Shown piece by piece: positions 1-5,551 of a DNA stretch of 5,981 nucleotides. This stretch comes from Caldisericia bacterium (GTDB lineage Bacteria; Caldisericota; Caldisericia; UBA6126; JAGPKI01): NCBI GenBank assembly GCA_018054005.1, contig JAGPKI010000089.1, forward strand, positions 1 through 5,981, read 5' to 3'. How positions within the stretch are numbered: position 1 is the first letter of the stretch; each line of letters begins with the position of its first letter. Under the pieces are notes generated by a model, which made no database searches, was not told the DNA's origin, and saw only the letters and a program-made list of their open reading frames with translations. A program made the translations under genes and the position numbers.

Positions 1-237
1 GCGTACAGCAGTCATAATACTAAAGAAAAACAGGGGTATTAAAAGCAGGAGTGCATCCTTGTTAATTTTCTTCCTATATACATAGGTTATCCCCAAAAGA
101 CCAGATACAATTAGTAATATATAAAGGGGAAATGCAATACCAAGACCTTTATCAAAAAAGAAATAATCAAAAAGAATACCTAGTAGTATTGATACAGAGA
201 ATATTCCCAATACCTTTTCTACATTATGTTTAATCAT
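1..237 (-). CDS. N-terminal part of polytopic membrane protein (partial, DUF4173/DUF4153-like)
   Basis: The minus strand reads an open frame from ATG at 237 off the window edge (79 codons seen). The protein starts MIKHNVEKVLGIFSVSILLG and shows three hydrophobic segments at about residues 9-28, 34-54 and 63-79, separated by short polar stretches such as YRKKINKD. The pattern of an LFDYFFF segment, a GLGIAFPLY segment and a third helix ending TAVR resembles the N-terminus of DUF4173/DUF4153-type multi-pass proteins; this family name is from memory and uncertain. Two in-frame upstream ATGs exist (246 and 255), but a TATAAT at 252-247 would put the transcript start near 240 and favours 237. No Shine-Dalgarno sequence is visible. 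This is chromosomal flank lying outside the repeat-bounded element. Before insertion it would have begun only 20-40 bases after the tRNA-Lys gene, on the same strand. Confidence 0.7.
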   Translation of the reverse strand, partial: MIKHNVEKVLGIFSVSILLGILFDYFFFDKGLGIAFPLYILLIVSGLLGITYVYRKKINKDALLLLIPLFFFSIMTAVR

Positions 238-246
238 AAATAACAT

Positions 247-252
247 ATTATA
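247..252 (-). promoter_or_regulatory. Possible -10 box of the left membrane-protein gene
   Basis: The minus strand has a perfect TATAAT at 252-247, ten bases before the ATG at 237. No good -35 box lies 16-18 bases upstream, where the sequence is a T-rich TTTTTC. If real, the transcript would be leaderless or nearly so. The region is very AT-rich, so a chance match is quite possible. Confidence 0.25.
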
Positions 253-275
253 CATAATATAGAGTTGAAAGAAAA

Positions 276-291
276 ATGGGTGTACAGGGGC
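276..291. repeat. Distal attachment site, copy of tRNA-Lys 3' end
   Basis: ATGGGTGTACAGGGGC here matches 5552-5567 base for base over 16 bp in the same orientation. On the minus strand it reads as the 3' end of the tRNA (GCCCCTGTACACCCA followed by T) with no tRNA body attached, as expected for the displaced chromosomal tRNA end. It is followed leftward by T-rich sequence (TTTTTCTTTC on the minus strand), which was probably the original tRNA trailer. Confidence 0.82.
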
Positions 292-321
292 AGATGTCAA
301 ACCTTCTTAGAGTGATTGCGT

Positions 322-347
322 AGTTAAATTTTCTCTCGGGTTTAACT
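322..347. terminator. Hairpin between rep 3' end (circular form) and the R-M operon end
   Basis: AGTTAAA (322-328) and TTTAACT (341-347) form a perfect 7-bp inverted repeat around a 12-base loop. It lies just after the HEPN-like gene's TAA on the minus strand. In the closed circle it would also lie immediately after the rep stop codon at 321-323, so it sits between convergent genes where a bidirectional terminator is expected. The stem is AT-rich and no clean T-run follows, so its strength as an intrinsic terminator is doubtful. Confidence 0.35.
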
Positions 348-352
348 GAAGG

Positions 353-1033
353 TTATGGTTGATGTTGAATATTTTCTCGATATTCCTTTTCATATTGTTG
401 AAGAGCTTCTAACTCCTTGGCATATTTCCCATAAATATAAGAATTAAACCATTTATAAAATTTCCTTAAGCGTGAATTGTGCTTATGAAGTAAAGAAACT
501 AAATCAATGTTATTCTCACTTAAATATTTTTTTAATTCCGCATTCAACCTTTCATACTTCAATAACTTTCCACTATCTAAAAAGATATTTTTCTTGTCTC
601 TTTCATATCCAAAGAATTGCTCCTTAATTACAACCATGATAGGTGGGATATCATAGTGTTGGAAGTATTCTCTTAAATTCCGAATTAACAAACTCTCTAC
701 ATTTTCAAAATATTTATTCTTTTCATTCTCATATTCTATAAAAAACGAATTATCTTTAAGCTTGTCTCGAAATCTTCGTGTACATCCAAGAAGTGAATAA
801 AATGCAGTAATATAATTATGACATCTTCTCTCAATTTCTAGCATATGAAATTCAAGATCTTGAGCATTCTTCTCATACCAGAGATCTTCACCCTCAATAC
901 ACTGATTTACAGAGGCGTCGAATTCTTGAAGATTCATCTCCAGAAAATAGGAAAGTGTATCAATGCTATTTAATTGCTCTCTAATTATATATCCTTTGCT
1001 GTTAATAATCTTAATCAACAACTCAAAACTCAT
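353..1033 (-). CDS. HEPN-like hypothetical protein, last gene of the R-M operon
   Basis: This 226-aa soluble protein has no signal peptide or membrane segment and looks largely alpha-helical with many charged residues. The recognisable piece is RNLREYFQHYDIPP at about residues 118-131. It contains R121-x4-H126, the spacing of the HEPN ribonuclease motif (Rx4-6H). RNYxQHxxLP-like strings at the same place are a feature I recall from uncharacterised helical proteins found near defence genes. A C-terminal helical segment (about 160-200) with repeated K, L and Y residues follows. The gene starts 33 bases after the endonuclease stop on the same strand, so cotranscription is likely. By position it may be an abortive-infection partner, a regulator or an unrelated accessory protein. 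HEPN membership is an inference from one short motif and predicted helicity; no family name can be assigned with certainty. It ends in TAA close to the left attachment site. Confidence 0.75.
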   Translation of the reverse strand: MSFELLIKIINSKGYIIREQLNSIDTLSYFLEMNLQEFDASVNQCIEGEDLWYEKNAQDLEFHMLEIERRCHNYITAFYSLLGCTRRFRDKLKDNSFFIEYENEKNKYFENVESLLIRNLREYFQHYDIPPIMVVIKEQFFGYERDKKNIFLDSGKLLKYERLNAELKKYLSENNIDLVSLLHKHNSRLRKFYKWFNSYIYGKYAKELEALQQYEKEYRENIQHQP

Positions 1034-1066
1034 AAAAATTCTTATTAAATATAATCTGGAGATTTC

Positions 1067-2587
1067 TTAGAAGAAATCTTCTTGATTCTCAATCAATTCT
1101 AAAAACTCTACAATGGTCTTTGGTTTTATTATGAACTCCTCCTTTTCTTTTACATAATTAATTTGTCGTACAGAATCTTGGTATATACTTGGTGCTATAA
1201 AATAACAAATAGCATTTTTGACTCCCTTCTTGAACTCTTCTAAGTGCCTAACTATCGGCCAAACCTCCATGACTGTTTGTCCCCTACCAACAGACATTGT
1301 AACTTCAATTAAAGCTCCTTTACTCCTTTGATAACATTCGATATCCCCCTTGTTTCCAATCCCACCAGCAGTAGAGGTAGGAAGCCCTTCATCATCAATT
1401 GGATAGTTTGGAATAACATCTATATTAGGATACTGCGACTTGACTGCAAGGGCTGTTAAGAATTCCAACCTTACAGGATTTGATAGATATTTTAAGGTCT
1501 TATCCTCAGAGAGGCGCCCTTTTGAAAGAGATTCTAATTCTACTTTTATTTGTTGCCAATCAAAATATGAAACCCATTTTTTAAGATAATCTTGCTTCTG
1601 TTCGCCAGAGAAAGAAATTCCTAATTCTGCAAATAATCTTTCATCTATAGATGAGCTGTATTGGAAGTATTCCTCTTCAGTATTAAACTTCGGGTATACA
1701 GAATATGTCTCTAATATATAATTAATTTTTTCTTCTTCATTTCTATTTATATCAATAAATCTTCCAGCGCCACGTATTGAGATAATACCAGTCAATCGCA
1801 TTTTTCGAACAAATTCATCTGGATAATCTCGAATAATTGATTGAGCCTTTCTCTTTTTATCTTTTCCTTGCATAATCTCATTTTGACAAATATCCACAAT
1901 AACTTCAGGACTAGGGTTGTAACCATATTCTAGTCTAAGTCGCTTTATTCTTTGATATAACGCTTTATGATTGGAATCCTTCCAATAGATAATGAGTGGT
2001 AATTCATGCCTTGCAATACCTGCGCCATTATATTCATCGTCATCATTTAAGTCTTTAATGACATTTAATAAGAGCAGTAGGGGGACATTTTCATTTTTGA
2101 CTCTCCGAAAAGGGTTATTTCTCTGATATTTTACAAAAGCATTTAAAAAAGCAAAGGTTTCATATTCAGGATGTTTATCATCAATAAATCTCTCTCCTAA
2201 CTTACTAAATTGTATTTCCATATCAGTTTTGTAAAAAACAAAACCCAATTCTTTTGCAAACTTAAACCAAGTATCAAATCGAGAGGGCCAACCATAATCA
2301 AATCCTGCCTCCTTATGATCTTGCGGATTGTCTCGAAGGATAGTTTGAACTTCATTCTCTTCTAGCAATATACCCTCTTTCAACTTGGCTTTTATAGAAT
2401 AGTCTATTGATGTCGGTATATAAAGTCCATTTTTTATCAATTCCCCTGCAATTTCTTCTGCAAGTTCATTTGTAAGAATCTTTCCATTGTAATGAAAAAG
2501 TGTAGATAGGAAACCCCTGAATCTTTCAGGGTTCCTCATTGTAGTAGTAAAAAGTAATGGTTTGTAATTGGGGTCCTTTTTTATCAT
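1067..2587 (-). CDS. AlwI-family type II (IIS) restriction endonuclease
   Basis: This 506-aa protein would cleave unmodified DNA; AlwI itself recognises GGATC and cuts a few bases downstream. Family-like stretches are KPLLFTTTMRNPERFRGFL (residues about 9-27), HKEAGFDYGWPSRFDTWFK (about 91-109), LNAFVKYQRNNPFRRV (about 148-163) and, near the C-terminus, GDIECYQRSKGALIEVTM (about 414-431). In the last one D415 and E428 followed by V-T look like the acidic residues of a PD-(D/E)xK-type active site, with T430 in the usual Lys place; the exact catalytic assignment is my inference. The length fits the family and the frame is uninterrupted, so the enzyme is probably intact. The gene lies 8 bases after the M1 stop and shares its operon. 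No strong Shine-Dalgarno precedes the ATG (AGG about 9 bases upstream), so expression may depend on coupling to the methylase gene. Putting the nuclease after both methylases fits protection before cleavage. Confidence 0.9.
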   Translation of the reverse strand: MIKKDPNYKPLLFTTTMRNPERFRGFLSTLFHYNGKILTNELAEEIAGELIKNGLYIPTSIDYSIKAKLKEGILLEENEVQTILRDNPQDHKEAGFDYGWPSRFDTWFKFAKELGFVFYKTDMEIQFSKLGERFIDDKHPEYETFAFLNAFVKYQRNNPFRRVKNENVPLLLLLNVIKDLNDDDEYNGAGIARHELPLIIYWKDSNHKALYQRIKRLRLEYGYNPSPEVIVDICQNEIMQGKDKKRKAQSIIRDYPDEFVRKMRLTGIISIRGAGRFIDINRNEEEKINYILETYSVYPKFNTEEEYFQYSSSIDERLFAELGISFSGEQKQDYLKKWVSYFDWQQIKVELESLSKGRLSEDKTLKYLSNPVRLEFLTALAVKSQYPNIDVIPNYPIDDEGLPTSTAGGIGNKGDIECYQRSKGALIEVTMSVGRGQTVMEVWPIVRHLEEFKKGVKNAICYFIAPSIYQDSVRQINYVKEKEEFIIKPKTIVEFLELIENQEDFF

Positions 2588-2595
2588 TTTTATAC

Positions 2596-3507
2596 CTAAT
2601 AGTTAGTTATCAACACCTCTCGGATTTCTTTCTTTTTATTATCGTGATAGTTAATATAATTACTCTTAATTGTATACGATTTGTATCTTTTTAGCCATCT
2701 AATTAAATTCTGATTCTCTTTACCCTTGTAGTGAGTAACATTTGAAAGTGCAAACTTGACACCCTTTCTGTCCAGTTTATCAACAATTTCTAAAAGTTCT
2801 AACTCGTTTTGTATATCCCAATATTTGTTATATTCACTTGATGTGATTAAATATGGTGGATCTATATATACGAAATCATCATGTTCATATTTATATTCTT
2901 TTTGTTTGAAAAAATCTCTATAATCACATATTTCAAATTCAATATTCTTATTTTTAACAATGCTAAAATAATTATTTAGTGCTTCGACAACGTTTTTATT
3001 AAAGTCAACATTCCCGACAGGAATATTAAATTCTCCCTTTTTATTAAACCTTAACATTCTATTGAACCCATAAATCAATAATAGATAGAGGTGCAAATAA
3101 TCATTTTTATTCTTTTCATTGAAATCGTTACGCAGTTTTATATAATTTTTTTTATTAAAATGTGCAAAGTAGGTTTTTTTAAACTTCTTCCTGAGCTCTT
3201 CTGGAATATCATTTTTCTTATATGAGCATGATAATTTATATTCTGATATTACTCTATCTACATCTCTATAAAATTTTTCTTCATCTTGTGCACTTTTAAT
3301 TAGATATCTATGTATATTGATTAAATTCTCATCAAAATCATTAAGAAAATAGTTATTTGCAGAGACATTTAGAAAGACTGTCCCACCGCCTACAAATGGC
3401 TCAAAGTAGTTGTTAATTTGCTTTGGGAAATATTCCAGCAACTGTCTCATTAGTTTATATTTATCACCTACATAAAAAAGCGGTGACCTATTAATTCTCT
3501 TTATCAT
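2596..3507 (-). CDS. Dam-like D12-class adenine-specific DNA methyltransferase (M1)
   Basis: This 303-aa enzyme should transfer a methyl group from S-adenosylmethionine to N6 of adenine in the R-M target. The order of motifs is that of the Dam/MboI/DpnII group. An N-terminal SPLFYVGDKYKLM leads to the SAM-binding loop EPFVGGG at residues 36-42. NRMLRFNKKGEFNIPVG is at about 149-165, the catalytic DPPY is at 216-219, FALSN is at about 252-256, and the C-terminus REVLITNY is typical of the group. Relatives recognise GATC, which is the core of the AlwI site GGATC. The ATG overlaps the M2 stop as ATGA, and no Shine-Dalgarno is visible upstream, so translation is likely coupled to M2 (or reached by frameshifting at the A7 run). 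It is paired with a different D12 subtype, as expected when each strand of an asymmetric site needs its own methylase. It stops with TAG, 8 bases before the endonuclease start. Confidence 0.92.
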   Translation of the reverse strand: MIKRINRSPLFYVGDKYKLMRQLLEYFPKQINNYFEPFVGGGTVFLNVSANNYFLNDFDENLINIHRYLIKSAQDEEKFYRDVDRVISEYKLSCSYKKNDIPEELRKKFKKTYFAHFNKKNYIKLRNDFNEKNKNDYLHLYLLLIYGFNRMLRFNKKGEFNIPVGNVDFNKNVVEALNNYFSIVKNKNIEFEICDYRDFFKQKEYKYEHDDFVYIDPPYLITSSEYNKYWDIQNELELLEIVDKLDRKGVKFALSNVTHYKGKENQNLIRWLKRYKSYTIKSNYINYHDNKKKEIREVLITNY

Positions 3508-3513
3508 TTTTTT
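3504..3513 (-). other. A7 slippery heptamer at the M2/M1 ATGA overlap
   Basis: On the minus strand the M2 end reads ACA AAA AAA TGA. The seven A's (3513-3507) form an A AAA AAA heptamer exactly in the M2 phase. A -1 slip there makes the next codon the ATG of M1 and would join M2 and M1 into one 638-aa chain. I did not find an obvious stimulatory Shine-Dalgarno, so ordinary translational coupling is the simpler reading. Confidence 0.35.
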
Positions 3514-4511
3514 GTAATAAATAAATATTCTTTATGATTTTTAAAATCTGTTTTTCCTGAATTAAAATGTCTATATCTTTTCTCAAAAATTTTAGTCTTC
3601 CCTATACTCTCTAGAATACTTCGTATCTCCTCAAGAGTAATCTTATTTTTAGAAGAATTGCTTTTTGATTCATATGTATTATTGTAAGATATTGCCAAGT
3701 ACTTCGTATCTAAATCTGTTACAAGTTCTAACAATCTTCTTCTCGCGGAAACCTTACAGTAATCGCTAACATTTTCAGGCTTTGGTTTGAGAGCAACACC
3801 ATATAATTTCGGCTTATCCCATTTAACGAGAGTTTCAAGAACATGATAAAACCGACTATATTGGCGTGAATTATAGGGAGGATCTATATAAACCACATCA
3901 CTCTGTATCTTTTTTGCTAAAAGATTTGCATCCTCTCTGAAGATTTCAACATCTTTTACCTGAATTTGTTGAATAGGAGACATTAATAAATTGTCCTCAA
4001 TTAAGTTTTTTTTGAGATATGCATCATAATGACCAACAGTATTTGCAATTTTATCTAAAGCATATAATAAAGAAGTTAGTAAAATTGAAAACTCCTTTTC
4101 CGTAAAAGATTCTTTATTTTTCTCTAAATCCTCCCTAATAAATCCAATTTTTCTTGCAGAGTACAAACTGAAATACTTTCCTCCGAAATTTTTTGAAAAA
4201 TAATTTTCCTTCAGTTCACTCCCTTGAAGATTATTATATTCTAAAAGTTTTTTTTCAATTTTATTTGAATCAAAATCCCCAGTAGCAAAGAAAGCTTTAT
4301 AGATAACATTGTTAGAATATAAGAAATCATTAATTATTATCTTTTCATATAGTTTAGAAGCCTCCCTAGAAATTACGCCTGTTCCTGCAAAAATATCGGT
4401 AAATATTAACCCCTTTGTTTCCTTTTTTAAGATAGAAAAAATCCATGGAGAGAGTTTATATTTCGCTCCTATGTACCTTCTGTTTTGCAATTGAATAATC
4501 TCTCTTTCCAT
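3504..4511 (-). CDS. D12-class adenine-specific DNA methyltransferase, FokI/NlaIII-like (M2)
   Basis: This 335-aa protein is the first gene of the operon. It begins with RRYIGAKYKL (about residues 11-20), has the SAM-binding loop DIFAGTG at 39-45, IINDF at about 59-63, the catalytic motif DPPYNSRQYSRFYHVLETL at about 210-228, and LAISYNN at about 272-278. The DPPYN-RQY--YH-LETL signature marks the subgroup that includes NlaIII-type methylases and, as I recall, one half of M.FokI; it differs from the Dam-like M1. Its role would be N6-adenine methylation of the other strand of the asymmetric target. ATG 4511 is the first start in the frame; no Shine-Dalgarno is evident, and a perfect 16-bp palindrome lies 13-28 bases upstream. 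The gene ends TGA TAA, with the last codons in an A7 tract overlapping the M1 start. Strand assignment of each methylase (GGATC or GATCC) cannot be decided from sequence. Confidence 0.9.
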   Translation of the reverse strand: MEREIIQLQNRRYIGAKYKLSPWIFSILKKETKGLIFTDIFAGTGVISREASKLYEKIIINDFLYSNNVIYKAFFATGDFDSNKIEKKLLEYNNLQGSELKENYFSKNFGGKYFSLYSARKIGFIREDLEKNKESFTEKEFSILLTSLLYALDKIANTVGHYDAYLKKNLIEDNLLMSPIQQIQVKDVEIFREDANLLAKKIQSDVVYIDPPYNSRQYSRFYHVLETLVKWDKPKLYGVALKPKPENVSDYCKVSARRRLLELVTDLDTKYLAISYNNTYESKSNSSKNKITLEEIRSILESIGKTKIFEKRYRHFNSGKTDFKNHKEYLFITKK

Positions 4512-4523
4512 ATTTATTTTTTC

Positions 4524-4539
4524 ATATATCTAGATATAT
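4524..4539. promoter_or_regulatory. Perfect 16-bp palindrome upstream of the R-M operon
   Basis: ATATATCTAGATATAT is a perfect palindrome centred between 4531 and 4532, 13-28 bases before the M2 ATG. R-M operons are often controlled by a dimeric protein or by the methylase itself binding a palindrome near the first gene, so this is a candidate operator. No controller (C protein) gene is seen here. The sequence is simple and AT-rich, which lowers confidence. Confidence 0.35.
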
Positions 4540-4571
4540 TAGAGGATATTGTACAAATGAGCAAATTGTTT

Positions 4572-4577
4572 ATTATA
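4572..4577 (-). promoter_or_regulatory. Candidate -10 box for the R-M operon
   Basis: The minus strand carries TATAAT at 4577-4572 inside GTAAATATAATAAAC, about 60 bases before the M2 start. No convincing -35 hexamer lies 17 bases upstream (AATGTG). Transcription would start near 4565 and run through the 4524-4539 palindrome in the leader. Confidence 0.3.
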
Positions 4578-4621
4578 TTTACAACTAAATGAAACACATT
4601 TTTTATTTATCTCATAATATA

Positions 4622-4650
4622 TTGTAATCGGTCTTAGATTTTTATATAAC
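4622..4650 (+). promoter_or_regulatory. Candidate rep promoter
   Basis: TTGTAA (4622-4627) and TATAAC (4645-4650) are separated by exactly 17 bases, matching four and five of the six consensus positions. Transcription would start near 4657, just before two inverted repeats, and run into the rep pseudogene. It points away from the R-M operon, making this a divergent intergenic region. Confidence 0.45.
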
Positions 4651-4658
4651 CCAAATAC

Positions 4659-4670
4659 AGATAGCTATCT
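4659..4670. repeat. 12-bp palindrome near the rep transcription start
   Basis: AGATAGCTATCT is a perfect 12-bp palindrome placed 9-20 bases after the candidate rep -10 box, directly before the larger hairpin. It could be a repressor or Rep binding site; nothing in the sequence decides. Confidence 0.35.
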
Positions 4671-4671
4671 A

Positions 4672-4700
4672 TGACTAATAATACCACCTCCCATTAGTCA
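4672..4700 (+). promoter_or_regulatory. Hairpin upstream of rep: candidate replication origin or leader control element
   Basis: TGACTAAT (4672-4679) and ATTAGTCA (4693-4700) form a perfect 8-bp stem around a 13-base loop, AATACCACCTCCC. A hairpin just upstream of a HUH rep gene is a typical place for the nick site of a double-strand origin. TAATAATAC at 4676-4684 differs by one base from the TAATATTAC nick motif of eukaryotic CRESS viruses, though that likeness may be chance. The loop also holds ACCTCC (4686-4691), complementary to the GGAGGT at 4725-4730, so it could mask a ribosome site in the rep mRNA. Confidence 0.45.
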
Positions 4701-4724
4701 AAATCCATGACAAACTTTCCCAAC

Positions 4725-4740
4725 GGAGGTAATTTAAATG
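4725..4740 (+). promoter_or_regulatory. Shine-Dalgarno GGAGGT and ATG 4738 at the rep 5' end
   Basis: GGAGGT (4725-4730) sits 7 bases before ATG 4738, ideal spacing. That ATG opens only a 24-codon frame ending at 4812, out of phase with the recognisable rep N-terminal part. It was probably the original rep start, with a later frameshift. An alternative is a short leader peptide. Confidence 0.5.
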
Positions 4741-5551
4741 ATAATCAAGCTTCAAATCTCTCATCAAATCCATGCTTTAACAGCATCTTTAACACTAATA
4801 GATACACTTTAAAAGAATGGAAGAAACCCTCTTATACTTACCTTGATTGTACCTACACATACGACCGCAATATTGGAAAGTATAAAGTTATAAAATCTGG
4901 TCCAGTATATAAATTCCAGTTTCCTTTTCGTTTAGAAAGAGACACTTCTAAATACAAAACTGGTATCAAAAAGAAACCTCGTAAAGAGGATTGTTCGTAT
5001 GAACTTTAGTCCTAAGGATAAATTTTTAACTTCTACCTTTGCAGATAATATTACAGATGTTACCTATGCTAATAATGAGTTTAGAAAATTCATTAAGAGA
5101 TTAAACAGAAGATATTGAGAACTTTCATATATAACTGCAATACAATTTCAAAAAAGATGTGCGATACACAATCACTCTCTAATTAACCTACCCTATGTTG
5201 AGAAACAAGAACTACAAGAGATTTGAGGAAATGGAATAATACACATTACAAAGTTAGATAATGTTGATAATGCTGTAGAATATATCTCGAGATACATGCT
5301 TAAGGATGTCCTAGACGAAAGACTAAGTGGAAAGAAATGTTATTTCACCTCCAAAAGGGCTAAATAGACCTGAACCACTTTATCTGAACACCGTAGAGTA
5401 TAGGGCGCTCTCAGACATAGAAGGTTTAGCACCCTACAGAGTCGTATATACAAGTTCATACAAAACTGACAAAAATGGAAAATATCGAACCATAGAAAAG
5501 TCTTATATATTCAATGTCTTAAATTCATTAAGTACTGGAAAATATGAAAGT

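Noticed and set aside
272..300. Outward promoter: perfect TTGACA at 300-295 on the minus strand, reading across the repeat into the membrane gene
   Set aside because: At 17-base spacing the -10 position is ATTTTT, a poor match, and the circular form gives no better box.
4309..4494. 61-aa plus-strand open frame
   Set aside because: It lies wholly antisense within the conserved SAM-binding region of M2 and has no recognisable features; it is a shadow frame.
4738..4812. 24-codon ORF with a good Shine-Dalgarno as a separate small gene
   Set aside because: It overlaps the recognisable rep N-terminal part in another frame and is best seen as the broken original start; a leader peptide cannot be excluded.
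5155..5175. HNH nuclease motif from the residues H-N-H
   Set aside because: The surrounding QFQKR-AIH-H-LINLPY pattern is the Rep HUH motif with a Tyr-to-Asn change, not an HNH endonuclease fold.
5116..5226. Recoding of TGA (Gly as in Gracilibacteria, or Trp) to explain the TGA codons in rep
   Set aside because: The two TGA positions call for different residues (Gly at 5116, Trp at 5224), the frame is also broken by frameshifts, intact genes have no in-frame TGA, and M2 ends with TGA. That TGA is followed by TAA, so it is not decisive alone.
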